The translations under genes and the position numbers were made by a program. 64,000 nucleotides of DNA, from NCBI GenBank assembly GCA_902592935.1, contig CACJGD010000001.1:31337-95336 (forward strand), given 5' to 3'. This document shows, one piece after another, positions 42,494-52,973 of the stretch; the first letter of the stretch is position 1; every line of letters starts with the position of its first letter. This DNA is from an uncultured Pelagibacteraceae bacterium. Its GTDB lineage: Bacteria; Pseudomonadota; Alphaproteobacteria; Pelagibacterales; Pelagibacteraceae. The notes below the pieces were generated by a model. That model saw only the letters and a list, made by a program, of their open reading frames with translations. It made no database searches and was not told the DNA's origin.

Positions 42494-44184
42494 TGGCTTA
42501 TAATAAATCGAAATTTACTATAGAGGACTATAAAAGTGATTTTACATTTAAGAAAAAAGAAAATGGATTAAATATTCAATTTAATCGTGTAGCTTTTATT
42601 TTCTTTGTTTTTTTTATTATATATTTAATTTACACAATACACCTAGTTCACTTAGGTTCACGAAAGAGTAAATTAGAAAAAATCAATAATCTTCCTGCAT
42701 CTAAAAATCAGCTTTATCGAGCAGACATTATAGATATTAATGGAAATTATTTAGCTAAGACAGTTAAATCGATTGATATTGGTTTAAAAACTTCAGATAT
42801 AATAAATGAAAAAAAATTACTTCTAAGTTTAAATATTATTTTTCCTGATAAAAATTTTGATGAAATTAAAAAAAAAATAAAAACTAAGAAATTTTTTTAT
42901 TTAGAGAAGAAAATTTCAGAAGAAAATTATGAAAAAATAATGAAATTAGGGGACAAATCTTTAGTTCCAGAAGAAAGAGTTTTAAGAATGTATCCACAAA
43001 AAAATCTTTTTAGTCATGTTTTAGGTCAGATAGATGATGATAATAATGGTATTTCTGGATTAGAAAAATCTTTAAATGATGAACTTAGAAAATCAAAAGA
43101 GACAATTAAACTTACCTTAGATAAAGATATTCAATTTTTAATTAGAAAAGAATTAATTAAATATCAGGAAATTTTTAAAAGCAAAGGTAGTGCAGCCATT
43201 TTAATGGATGTTAATAATGGCAATATTTTATCATTAGTTTCTTTGCCAGACTTTAATCCAAATGAAAGACAAAATATTACAGATGTAAATTATATTAACA
43301 GGGTAACTAAAGGAACATATGAATTTGGGTCTGTATTTAAAGCATTTACTTTTGCTAGCGCCTTAAATGAAAAGGTAATTAAACCAGAGACTGAATTTTT
43401 AGATTTACCCAAATCAATTAAATGTGACAAATACAGAATAGGTGAGTATGACAATAAAATACCATCAGATTTAACTGCAGAGCAAATTTTAGTTAGATCT
43501 GGAAATATAGGATCAGTAAAAATTGCCCAAAAAGTTGGCTCAGAAAAATTTAAATTATTTTTAGAAAAAGTTGGCGTGTTAAGTGATATTGATTTTGATA
43601 TTGAAGAAGTTGCTCCTCAAAAAAATTATGATTTTGGAAAATGCAGATTGGCTACAGCCTCTTTTGGACATGGAATTGCAACTACAATTCTTCAATTAGC
43701 AAAAGGTTATTCTGTTTTATCAAATGGTGGGTATGAAATTAAGCCAACATTAATTTATAAAGGAAATAATTTTAATAAAAAAAATAAAAGAATATTAAAC
43801 AAAGGTATTTCAGAACAGGTTGTTAGCGCTTTAAGAAAAATTGTAAATACTGAGGAGGGGACAGCTAAATTTGCAGATGTTCAAAATTATGAAATTGGTG
43901 GAAAAACAGGAACCGCTGATCAACCTGAGGGAGGAGCATATTCTGATGCAAAAATAAATACTTTTGCCTCTATTTTTCCCACATCAAATCCACAATTTGT
44001 TTTTGTTGTAATGCTAGATACTCCAAAAAAATCTAAAGATTATTATTATAAGTATAGACATCGAAAAGGCGGGTGGAAGGGTACACTTTATAATACTGCT
44101 GGCTGGACCTCAGTAGAGGTAGCTGGAAAAGTCATAGATAAAATCGGGCCTATTTTAGCCACAAAATATATAGAGGTTAATTAA
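42493..44184 (+). CDS. ftsI: Penicillin-binding protein / division transpeptidase FtsI
   Basis: SxxK 'YEFGSVFKAFTFA', SxN 'RSGNIG', KTG 'GGKTGTADQPEGGAY'. Confidence 0.95.
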   Translation: MAYNKSKFTIEDYKSDFTFKKKENGLNIQFNRVAFIFFVFFIIYLIYTIHLVHLGSRKSKLEKINNLPASKNQLYRADIIDINGNYLAKTVKSIDIGLKTSDIINEKKLLLSLNIIFPDKNFDEIKKKIKTKKFFYLEKKISEENYEKIMKLGDKSLVPEERVLRMYPQKNLFSHVLGQIDDDNNGISGLEKSLNDELRKSKETIKLTLDKDIQFLIRKELIKYQEIFKSKGSAAILMDVNNGNILSLVSLPDFNPNERQNITDVNYINRVTKGTYEFGSVFKAFTFASALNEKVIKPETEFLDLPKSIKCDKYRIGEYDNKIPSDLTAEQILVRSGNIGSVKIAQKVGSEKFKLFLEKVGVLSDIDFDIEEVAPQKNYDFGKCRLATASFGHGIATTILQLAKGYSVLSNGGYEIKPTLIYKGNNFNKKNKRILNKGISEQVVSALRKIVNTEEGTAKFADVQNYEIGGKTGTADQPEGGAYSDAKINTFASIFPTSNPQFVFVVMLDTPKKSKDYYYKYRHRKGGWKGTLYNTAGWTSVEVAGKVIDKIGPILATKYIEVN

Positions 44185-44186
44185 TT

Positions 44187-47030
44187 ATGCTTCTAGGAAA
44201 CTACTTTCATAACATAAATAAAAATTATAAAAATTTTTCTTTTTCAGGAATTTCATTTGACACAAAGAGTATTAAAAAAAATAATATTTTTTTTGCAATC
44301 AAAGGAAATAGTATTGATGGTAATAAATTTATTCCTAAAGCAATTAAAAAAGGATCTAAAATTATTGTAACCGAGAGAAAAACAAATCAATTCCAAAATG
44401 GAATTTTGTATATTCATACAAATAATGTAAGAAAATTATTAGCTGAAACTGCTTTTAAAATTTATAATAAAAAACCAAAAAATTTAATTGCAGTTACTGG
44501 TACAAACGGAAAATCATCAGTTGCAGATTTTTATTATCAAATATTAAAATTAAATAATAAAAAAGGTGCTTCAATTGGTACATTAGGTGTTAAAGCAAAA
44601 AGTATTAATTTGAATTTATCTAATACCACAATAGATCCAATAAAATTAGCTAAAATATTAAGCAAGTTAAAAAATCAAAAAATAGAAAATGTAATTATGG
44701 AAGCCTCAAGCCATGGTTTAAAGCAAAATAGATTAGATGGTTTAAAGTTTAATTCAGGTATATTTACTAATCTATCTCAGGATCATCTTGATTATCATAA
44801 AAATTTAAAAAACTATTTAAATGCAAAACTTTATTTATTTGAAAACCTAATCTCAAAAAGAGGCAATGTAATTACAGATAAATTAATACCTGAGTTTAAA
44901 AACATAAAAAAAATTGCAATTAATAAGAAATTAAAATTGCATACACTTAACGATGAGAAAAATAATCTAGAGCTTTTATCTCATAATTTTAAAGGAGAGG
45001 GTCAATTCCTTAGAATTAAATTAAATAGTTCAATAAGGGATATAAATTTAAATTTAATTGGAAAAATACAATTAAAAAATGTTTTGATGGCAATAATTGC
45101 AGCAAAATATAGCGGCGTTAGTTTAAATAAAATTTTAAGTATAATTCCAAAATTGAAACCAGTTGAAGGAAGATTTGAAAAAATAGGTAAAATTAAAAAT
45201 CAATCAAAAGTAATTCTCGATTATGCTCATACGCCTGATGCTTTAAAAACGTGTCTTTTAAATCTTAGAGAACAATTTCCTAATAAAGCACTCATAGTGC
45301 TATTCGGTTGTGGAGGAAATAGAGATCAAAATAAAAGATCAAAAATGGGGAAAATAGCTTGTGATTTTGCAGATAGTATCATTCTTACAAATGATAACCC
45401 TAGATTTGAAAATCCTCAAAAAATAAGAAGAGATATAAAAAAAGGAATTAAAAAAAAAAGAATTACTGAAATTGCTAATAGAGCAATAGCAATAAAACAA
45501 GCTATTCATAATTTGAATTCAGGTGATATTTTGTTGGTCGCTGGAAAGGGTCATGAGAAAACACAAGATATTGGAAATAAGAAAATCATCTTTTCAGATA
45601 GAAAAATAATTTTACATGCTATTAAGAGTAAAAATAATAATTTATCAAATAATTTAAAATTTAATGTAGTTAAAGAGGCAGTTAAAATAAAAAAATTATT
45701 TCCCTTCACATCTTTAAAAACAGCAAGAATTAATTCTAAAGAAGTTACTAAAAATGATATTTTTTTTGCTATTAAAGGAAAAAAAAATGACGGCAATAAA
45801 TATGTTGCACAATCATTTAAGAGAAAAGCATCGTTAGCTGTAGTAAACAAAATCCAAAATAAATTAAATAAAAGTCGTCAGATTAAAGTAAAAAATACTT
45901 TAAAATTCCTGACAGATATTTCAAAAACTTATAGAAAAAGCATTGATATAAATATTGTAGCTATTACAGGCAGTTGTGGCAAAACTACACTTAAAGAATT
46001 GCTAGGTAATGTATTAAGTAAAATTTCAAAAGTAAGTATTTCTCCAAAATCTTATAACAATAAATTTGGAGTCCCTTTGAGTCTTTTTAATTTAAAACAA
46101 AATGATGAATTTGGAATTTTAGAAGTTGGAATGGATAAAAAAGGTGAAATTGATTATTTATCAAAAATTATTGAACCAGATGTTGGAGTAATAACAAATA
46201 TAAATTATGCACATGCTAAAAATTTTAAAAATATTAAACAAATTGCTTTGGCAAAATCTGAAATTATTAACAATATAAAACCTAATGGTTATATTGTATT
46301 GAATGCAGATGATAGTTTTTTTCAATTACATAAAAAAATTGCTAAAGAAAAGAAAATTAAAATTGTTTCTTTTGGTATTAAAAGTCAGAAAGCAGACATT
46401 AAATTAATTAACACAAAGGCTTTTGGAAAAAAATTTATAATTAATGTTAGATTAAATAATAAAAAAAAGCATTTCATATTATCAAACGATTTTCAAAATA
46501 ATATATACAACACACTTACTGCTTTAGCAGTTATCAGTATTTATAAAAATGTATTTAAATTAAATGAAAATATTTTTCTCAATTTCAAAATTCCTGGGGG
46601 AAGAGGGGACCACTCTGTAGTAAAAATTGATAATAAAAAAATTAATTTAATTGATCAAAGTTATAATTCAAATCCATTATCATTAAAATCAGCAATAAAA
46701 AATTTTGATAAAATAAACTCCAAAAAATCAAATAAATATTTATTAATTGGTGATATGTTAGAGCTCGGTAGTCATTCTAAAAAACTTCATCAATCTATTG
46801 CTCCAATAATTAATCGAACCAAGATACACAAGGTATTTGTCAAAGGTAAAATGGCATCTATAATATTTGCAAGTATTTCAAAAGCCAAAAAAGGCAGGAT
46901 TTTATTTAACGATTCTCAAATTATTGAATTGATTAGAAAAGATTTAAATAACAATGATTATTTAATGATTAAAGCCTCACTTAGGACAGGATTCAACGAC
47001 ATAGTAAAAGAGCTGAAAGGATTGCATTAA
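44187..47030 (+). CDS. MurE-MurF fusion: UDP-MurNAc-L-Ala-D-Glu:mDAP ligase and UDP-MurNAc-tripeptide:D-Ala-D-Ala ligase
   Basis: Single 947-aa ORF with two Mur-ligase P-loops 'AVTGTNGKSSVADF' and 'AITGSCGKTTLKELL'; MurE mDAP-selecting 'DNPR' motif. Confidence 0.93.
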   Translation: MLLGNYFHNINKNYKNFSFSGISFDTKSIKKNNIFFAIKGNSIDGNKFIPKAIKKGSKIIVTERKTNQFQNGILYIHTNNVRKLLAETAFKIYNKKPKNLIAVTGTNGKSSVADFYYQILKLNNKKGASIGTLGVKAKSINLNLSNTTIDPIKLAKILSKLKNQKIENVIMEASSHGLKQNRLDGLKFNSGIFTNLSQDHLDYHKNLKNYLNAKLYLFENLISKRGNVITDKLIPEFKNIKKIAINKKLKLHTLNDEKNNLELLSHNFKGEGQFLRIKLNSSIRDINLNLIGKIQLKNVLMAIIAAKYSGVSLNKILSIIPKLKPVEGRFEKIGKIKNQSKVILDYAHTPDALKTCLLNLREQFPNKALIVLFGCGGNRDQNKRSKMGKIACDFADSIILTNDNPRFENPQKIRRDIKKGIKKKRITEIANRAIAIKQAIHNLNSGDILLVAGKGHEKTQDIGNKKIIFSDRKIILHAIKSKNNNLSNNLKFNVVKEAVKIKKLFPFTSLKTARINSKEVTKNDIFFAIKGKKNDGNKYVAQSFKRKASLAVVNKIQNKLNKSRQIKVKNTLKFLTDISKTYRKSIDINIVAITGSCGKTTLKELLGNVLSKISKVSISPKSYNNKFGVPLSLFNLKQNDEFGILEVGMDKKGEIDYLSKIIEPDVGVITNINYAHAKNFKNIKQIALAKSEIINNIKPNGYIVLNADDSFFQLHKKIAKEKKIKIVSFGIKSQKADIKLINTKAFGKKFIINVRLNNKKKHFILSNDFQNNIYNTLTALAVISIYKNVFKLNENIFLNFKIPGGRGDHSVVKIDNKKINLIDQSYNSNPLSLKSAIKNFDKINSKKSNKYLLIGDMLELGSHSKKLHQSIAPIINRTKIHKVFVKGKMASIIFASISKAKKGRILFNDSQIIELIRKDLNNNDYLMIKASLRTGFNDIVKELKGLH

Positions 47031-48116
47031 ATGCTTTATCAATTTTTATTGAATTTTGTTGATACCTTTAGTTTTTTAAATGTATTTAAATATTTAACTT
47101 TTAGAACAGGTTTATCTTTTTTTACCTCACTGGTAATTGTGCTAATTATTGGAGGTCCTTTTATTAAATTTTTTTCAAAACAAAAAATTTTAAATCCAAT
47201 CCGGGACGATGGACCTGAAGATCATATAGTTAAAAAAATTGGTACACCAACAATGGGAGGTTTAATAATTTTATTTGGCTTATTGGTATCAGTAATATTT
47301 TGGGCAGATTTATCAAATATTAATATTTTATTTTGTATCTACATAGCAATTACTTTTGGTTTATTGGGAGCATATGATGACTTTAAGAAGATTAAATATA
47401 GCAACTCATCAGGAATCTCTTCAAAGTTTAAAATAACTTCACAAATAGTATTAGCAATTATTGGAGTAAGTTTTTTTGTTTATTTAAACGATTATCAAGA
47501 TTTAAATAATTTATATTTTCCTTTTTTTAAAAATTTAATCGTAAATCTTGGATGGTTTTTTATACCATTTGCAATATTCGTAATCATAGGTTCATCTAAT
47601 GCTGTCAATCTTACTGATGGATTAGATGGTCTAGCAACAGTGCCTGTAATATTAGTTGCGGCATGTTTTGCCTTTATAAGTTATGTTACTGGAAACATAG
47701 TATTTTCAAATTATTTACAAATTCCCTACATTGAAGGAACAGGTGAAGTAGCAATTTTTTGTGGGGCAATTATTGGTTCTTGTTTAGGTTTCTTATGGTT
47801 TAATGCTCCACCTGCTAAAATTTTTATGGGTGACACAGGCTCATTATCTCTTGGAGGATCTTTAGGTGCAGTGGGAATTATAACAAAGCATGAAATTGTT
47901 TTAGCAATTACAGGTGGACTTTTTGTATTAGAGGCAGTCTCAGTAATGGTTCAGGTAATATCTTTTAAACTTACTGGAAAAAGAATTTTTAGAATGGCAC
48001 CAATACATCATCATTTTGAGAAAAAGGGATGGCCAGAGTCTACTGTTGTAATTAGGTTTTGGATTATCTCTATTATCCTAGCAATGATTGGTTTAGCTAC
48101 CTTAAAATTAAGATAA
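47031..48116 (+). CDS. mraY: Phospho-N-acetylmuramoyl-pentapeptide transferase
   Basis: 'GTPTMGGLIILFG', 'LLGAYDDFKKI', 'NAVNLTDGLDGLA', 'GDTGSLSLGG', 'MAPIHHHFEKKGW'. Confidence 0.96.
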   Translation: MLYQFLLNFVDTFSFLNVFKYLTFRTGLSFFTSLVIVLIIGGPFIKFFSKQKILNPIRDDGPEDHIVKKIGTPTMGGLIILFGLLVSVIFWADLSNINILFCIYIAITFGLLGAYDDFKKIKYSNSSGISSKFKITSQIVLAIIGVSFFVYLNDYQDLNNLYFPFFKNLIVNLGWFFIPFAIFVIIGSSNAVNLTDGLDGLATVPVILVAACFAFISYVTGNIVFSNYLQIPYIEGTGEVAIFCGAIIGSCLGFLWFNAPPAKIFMGDTGSLSLGGSLGAVGIITKHEIVLAITGGLFVLEAVSVMVQVISFKLTGKRIFRMAPIHHHFEKKGWPESTVVIRFWIISIILAMIGLATLKLR

Positions 48117-49414
48117 TGAAAATATTTAATAATATTTTTTTAAGAAAAAAAATATTAATTTATGGTTTAGGAAAGAGTGGCATTTCATCTTATAAGTTTT
48201 TAAAAAACAAGTCTGATGTATATTTGTTTGATGACAATCAAAAAATTAAATTAAAACTTAAAAAAAAAATAATTAGATTCGAACAAATTCAAAAAATAAA
48301 TTTTGATAGAATTATTATTAGTCCTGGAATTGATGTTTCAAATTGCAAATTAGCAAAATTTTTAAAGAAAAATTTTAAAAAAATTCATACCGACCTAGAT
48401 GTGTTGTTTTCATTTTATAACAATGAAAGTATTACGATTACGGGAACTAACGGTAAATCTACGACTGCAAAAATTTTACATGATGCTTTAATCGATCAAA
48501 AAAGAGACTCAAGACTTATTGGAAATATTGGTAATCCAGCATTATCAGAAAAAAATATTACAAAAAAAACAATCTTTGTAATTGAGGCTTCTTCTTATCA
48601 GCTAGATTACAGTAGCGTATTTAGATCAAAATATGCGTTAATTTTAAACATAACTGCAGACCACATTGAGAGACATAAAAGTTTAAAGAATTATGTAAAT
48701 GCAAAATTTAAATTATTAAAATCTCAAATAAGAGGATCTTTTGCATTTGTAAAAAAAGAGGATGAATTAATAACAAAAAAATTAAATAAAAATAAATATA
48801 GTTCAAAAATCTATAGAGTACAGACCTCAAGTATAGATAAAAAGTTTAATAAAATTACTAATAAATATTTTATATCTGATGGCAATAAAGAAAATTTATC
48901 ATTTATATTAAAAATTGCTCCAAGATTAAAACTTAATTATAAAAAATTAATTAAAACCATTAATAAATTTAAAGGTCTAGATTTCAGACAACAAATTATA
49001 TTTGATAAAAAAAATCTAAGAATAATTAACGACTCAAAATCTACAAGTTTTTCTTCCTCGGAAAATATATTAAAAAATTTAAATTATGTATATTGGATCT
49101 TAGGAGGAATTCCCAAAAAAGGAGATAAATTTAAACTATCAAAAATAAAGTGTAAAAATATCAAAGCTTATATTTTTGGATCATATCATAAAGAATTTAT
49201 AAAAATTTTAAAAAATAGATTAAAAATTAAAAATTTTAAAAATTTAAAAGAAACTCTTAAAGATATTTTTTCAGAAATTAATATTCAACAATCTAAAAAA
49301 AATATTATTTTTTTCAGTCCAGCTGGAGCTTCATTTGATAGTTTTAAAAATTTTGAAGATAGAGGACATTATTTTAATCAAATAATTAAAAAGTATATAA
49401 ATGCAAAGCGATAG
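48116..49414 (+). CDS. murD: UDP-MurNAc-L-Ala:D-Glu ligase (start at ATG 48116, TAATG overlap with mraY)
   Basis: 'ILIYGLGKSGISSYKFL', 'ITGTNGKSTTAKILHDAL', 'IGNIGNPAL', 'FSPAGASFDSFKNFEDRGHYF'. Confidence 0.93.
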   Translation: MKIFNNIFLRKKILIYGLGKSGISSYKFLKNKSDVYLFDDNQKIKLKLKKKIIRFEQIQKINFDRIIISPGIDVSNCKLAKFLKKNFKKIHTDLDVLFSFYNNESITITGTNGKSTTAKILHDALIDQKRDSRLIGNIGNPALSEKNITKKTIFVIEASSYQLDYSSVFRSKYALILNITADHIERHKSLKNYVNAKFKLLKSQIRGSFAFVKKEDELITKKLNKNKYSSKIYRVQTSSIDKKFNKITNKYFISDGNKENLSFILKIAPRLKLNYKKLIKTINKFKGLDFRQQIIFDKKNLRIINDSKSTSFSSSENILKNLNYVYWILGGIPKKGDKFKLSKIKCKNIKAYIFGSYHKEFIKILKNRLKIKNFKNLKETLKDIFSEINIQQSKKNIIFFSPAGASFDSFKNFEDRGHYFNQIIKKYINAKR

Positions 49415-50522
49415 TTTTGTTTACAAATTTTATTATCAATGGTGGAAAAATATAGATAAATCTATTTTTCTACTAATAACTTTATTATTTGTTATTGGAT
49501 TATTTTTTTCTTTAGTCTCAACATCTTTAATAGCTTCTGATAAATTAGATACAAATAGTTACTTCTTCTTTTTTAAACATTTGCTTTATGTCTTTATTGG
49601 AATATCTCTTATTTTTATATTTTCCTCTTTAAATTCAGATCAATTATATAGATATTCTATTTTTCTTTTTTTAATTTCACTTTTATCTTTATTTTTAGTA
49701 CCATTTATTGGAGTTGAAGTTAAAGGTTCAAAAAGATGGATAGACTTATTTTTTTTACCAAGATTTCAACCAATAGAGGTTTTAAAACCTTTTTTAATTA
49801 TAATTTTAGCAACTATTTTATGTAGCAGTAGATCAAATATTTTATTCAAGTACCTAGTATCAACAATTTTAATATCTACTATTTGTTTGCTTTTAATAGT
49901 TCAACCAGACATTGGCCAAACTTTATTAGTGGTATTTTCCTGGGCAGTTCTAATATTCACATCAGGAATTAATATATATATTCTTTTAGCTATAATTGTT
50001 GCTGGTACATCTTTGCTTGCTTATCTTATTATTTATGTTCCTAAATTTGATTATATCCAAGGACGAATTTTTTCTTTTTTTAATAGAGAAATAGGAACTC
50101 ACAATTTCCAATCAGATAAAGCAATAGACTCGATTTCTAGTGGAGGGTTTTTTGGAAAAGGTATAGGCGAGGGTACCCTTAAAAATAGAGTTCCAGAAGC
50201 TCACACTGATTATATTATTTCAGTAATTTCCGAAGAGTTTGGCGTTGTTGCCATAATGTTAATATTATTATTGTTTTTGATCTTAATATATATGGTTTTT
50301 AAAAAAATTAGCTCTGAAACTGATGATAAGGTCAAACTTATTTTAATTGGATCAATTAGTCTAATTTTAATGCAGGCAACAATTCATATTGGTGTAAATA
50401 TAAGATTATTACCGACTACAGGAATGACCTTACCTTTTTTAAGTTATGGTGGATCATCAATAATAAGTACATCTATATTAGCTGGAATAATTTTAAATTT
50501 AACAAAAAGAAAAATTAATTAA
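49401..50522 (+). CDS. ftsW: SEDS glycosyltransferase FtsW
   Basis: 'QPIEVLKPFLIII', 'QPDIGQTLLV', 'VPEAHTDYIISVISEEFG', 'GMTLPFLSYGGSSIIS'. Confidence 0.95.
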   Translation: MQSDSFVYKFYYQWWKNIDKSIFLLITLLFVIGLFFSLVSTSLIASDKLDTNSYFFFFKHLLYVFIGISLIFIFSSLNSDQLYRYSIFLFLISLLSLFLVPFIGVEVKGSKRWIDLFFLPRFQPIEVLKPFLIIILATILCSSRSNILFKYLVSTILISTICLLLIVQPDIGQTLLVVFSWAVLIFTSGINIYILLAIIVAGTSLLAYLIIYVPKFDYIQGRIFSFFNREIGTHNFQSDKAIDSISSGGFFGKGIGEGTLKNRVPEAHTDYIISVISEEFGVVAIMLILLLFLILIYMVFKKISSETDDKVKLILIGSISLILMQATIHIGVNIRLLPTTGMTLPFLSYGGSSIISTSILAGIILNLTKRKIN

Positions 50523-51586
50523 TGAAAAAAAAAATTTTAATTTCTACAGGTGGTTCTGGAGGTCATGTAATACCTGCACTTACGATTTATAATCATTTAA
50601 AAAATACTTATGAGACTTTAATATCTACAGATGTTAGAGGTCTTAAATACATAGATAAAAGTTACAATGTAATTTTAGTAAATACACCAAAATTAAATAA
50701 TTTGGTTTTACTTCCTTTTTCACTTTTTAAAGTATTGCTTTTAATTGTTAGATCTTTGATTCTTTTAAAAAAAGAAGATATTTCAGTCTTAATTTCTACA
50801 GGTGGGTACATGTCTTTGCCTATTTGTTTAGCTGCAAAATTGTTAGGTATAGAAATTTTTTTAATTGAACCAAATATGGTTCTTGGTCGGGCAAATAAAT
50901 TTTATTTAAATTTTTCGAAAAAATTAATTTGTTATTCTAAAAATCTAATTAATTTACCAACTGGAAATCAAGAAAAAGTAGTATCTATTAGTCCTTTAAT
51001 TAGAAAAGAATATTATGAAAATAGCGTTAATTTAAAAGATGAAAATTCATTTACAGTTATAATTATTGGAGGTAGCCAAGGCGCTAAAATATTTGACGAT
51101 CTACTTAAAAAATCTTTTATTAATATATCTAGAAAAGTTCCATTAAAAATCATACATCAAACAAATGATAAAAATATTAATTCATTAAGAAATTTTTATT
51201 TACAAAATAATATTGAAAATAAAGTATTTAGTTTTGCTCATAATCTTAATGAAATTTTGAAAAAATCTGATTTATGTATTACTAGAGCAGGTGCTTCAAG
51301 TTTAGCTGAATTATCTTTCTTGAATATACCATTCATTGCAATACCACTTCCCTCATCTAAAGATAATCATCAATACGAAAATGCAAAATATTATAAAAAG
51401 CTAAACTGTTGTTGGATAATTAATCAAAAAGATTTTGACGATCAAAAATTTGAGAAATTTTTGTTAGAATTAGTGAGCAAAAAAGGTGATTATTTTATGA
51501 AAAAAAATAATTTAAAGAAATTAAATTATCAAAATACTTGGAATAATGTTAATCAAAAATTATTAAATATTTTTAATGAAAATTAA
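50522..51586 (+). CDS. murG: UDP-GlcNAc--undecaprenyl-PP-MurNAc-pentapeptide GlcNAc transferase
   Basis: 'ISTGGSGGHVIPALTIYNHL', 'STGGYMSLP', 'IIGGSQGAKIFDDLL', 'ITRAGASSLAELSFLNIPFIAIPLPSSKDNHQ'. Confidence 0.95.
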   Translation: MKKKILISTGGSGGHVIPALTIYNHLKNTYETLISTDVRGLKYIDKSYNVILVNTPKLNNLVLLPFSLFKVLLLIVRSLILLKKEDISVLISTGGYMSLPICLAAKLLGIEIFLIEPNMVLGRANKFYLNFSKKLICYSKNLINLPTGNQEKVVSISPLIRKEYYENSVNLKDENSFTVIIIGGSQGAKIFDDLLKKSFINISRKVPLKIIHQTNDKNINSLRNFYLQNNIENKVFSFAHNLNEILKKSDLCITRAGASSLAELSFLNIPFIAIPLPSSKDNHQYENAKYYKKLNCCWIINQKDFDDQKFEKFLLELVSKKGDYFMKKNNLKKLNYQNTWNNVNQKLLNIFNEN

Positions 51587-52973
51587 ATTAGCAAAATCGG
51601 AATTAATACACTTTGTTGGTATAGGTGGAATTGGAATGAGCGGTTTATCTATGATCATGAAGGGCAAAGGATTTAAAGTTCAAGGAAGTGATATTTCAAA
51701 TAATAAAAATATTGATAGATTAAAAAAAGAAAAAATAAAAATTTTTATCGGTCACAAAAAACAAAATATAAGTAAAGCAACTATCCTAGTTGTATCCTCT
51801 GCTATTAAAAAAAATAACCCTGAGCTAATAGAAGCAAAAAAAAGACAATTACCTATTTATAAAAGAGGAGAAATGTTAGCAAATATTGTTTCATTAACAA
51901 AAAATATTGTTGTAGTTGGATCGCATGGTAAAACTACCACAACATCATTGATAGCTTCTATATTTCAAGAAACTAAAATTGATCCTACAATTATAAATGG
52001 TGGTGTGATAAATTCAATTAATAACTCCGCAAAACTTGGAAAGAGCGATTGGTCTATACTAGAAGCTGACGAGTCTGATGGAAGTTTTGTTTACATACCC
52101 TCTACTTATTCCATAATTACGAATATTGATCGAGAACACATGGACTATTATGGTTCAATGGATAAATTAAATAAATACTTCACAAATTTTGTCAACAAAG
52201 TTCCTTCATTTGGAAAATCATTTATATGCTTAGATGATAAAAACAATAAAAATTTAATTAAAAGAATAAATAAAAAAAATTTTTACACTTATGGTTTAAA
52301 TAAAAAATCAAATTTTTGTATAAAAAATATGAAACAATTAAGAGAATTTTCTGAATTTGATCTAAGTATAAAATTGCCTAATAAAAAAAAACAATTAATT
52401 AAAAAATTTAGAATTCCTTTACTGGGTGCTCATAATATCAAAAACTCTGTAGCTGCTACAGCACTTGCATTAACTGTAGGTCTACCAATTAAAAATATAA
52501 AGAACGGTCTTAAAAATTTTAAAGGAGTTCAGAGAAGATTTAATAAAATTTTTAGTTTTAATAATGTAGATTTTTATGATGATTATGCGCACCATCCAAC
52601 AGAGATTAAAGAAGTATTGGATGGAGTTAAAAGTGTTTACAAAGATTATGAAAAAATATGTATTTTCCAACCACATAGAATTTCACGACTAAAAGATTTA
52701 AAAAAAGAATTTACTTCAGCTTTTAAAAATGCAGATCAAGTTATTTTATTTCCAATTTATACAGCAGGTGAAAAGATAAAGCTTGGTTTTAGTTATATAA
52801 ATTTTGCAAAAGAAATAATTTATAAATCAAAAGTTAAATTATTTTTAGTTAATGATAGATATCAATTAGCAAAATATATTAAATCAAATATTTATGGAAA
52901 AAAAATTGTTATTGGTATGGGTGCAGGAACAATTTCAAACTGGATGAGAGAGATGCCAAAATTATTAAAATGA
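51576..52973 (+). CDS. murC: UDP-N-acetylmuramate--L-alanine ligase
   Basis: 'HFVGIGGIGMSGLSMIMKGKGFKVQGSD', 'GSHGKTTTTSLIASIF', 'DYAHHPTEIKEVL'. Confidence 0.96.
   Translation: MKIKLAKSELIHFVGIGGIGMSGLSMIMKGKGFKVQGSDISNNKNIDRLKKEKIKIFIGHKKQNISKATILVVSSAIKKNNPELIEAKKRQLPIYKRGEMLANIVSLTKNIVVVGSHGKTTTTSLIASIFQETKIDPTIINGGVINSINNSAKLGKSDWSILEADESDGSFVYIPSTYSIITNIDREHMDYYGSMDKLNKYFTNFVNKVPSFGKSFICLDDKNNKNLIKRINKKNFYTYGLNKKSNFCIKNMKQLREFSEFDLSIKLPNKKKQLIKKFRIPLLGAHNIKNSVAATALALTVGLPIKNIKNGLKNFKGVQRRFNKIFSFNNVDFYDDYAHHPTEIKEVLDGVKSVYKDYEKICIFQPHRISRLKDLKKEFTSAFKNADQVILFPIYTAGEKIKLGFSYINFAKEIIYKSKVKLFLVNDRYQLAKYIKSNIYGKKIVIGMGAGTISNWMREMPKLLK

Noticed and set aside
45551-45850. 99-aa antisense ORF at the MurE/MurF junction
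   Set aside because: Considered as a hint of a split gene, but the sense frame is uninterrupted and both ligase halves are intact.
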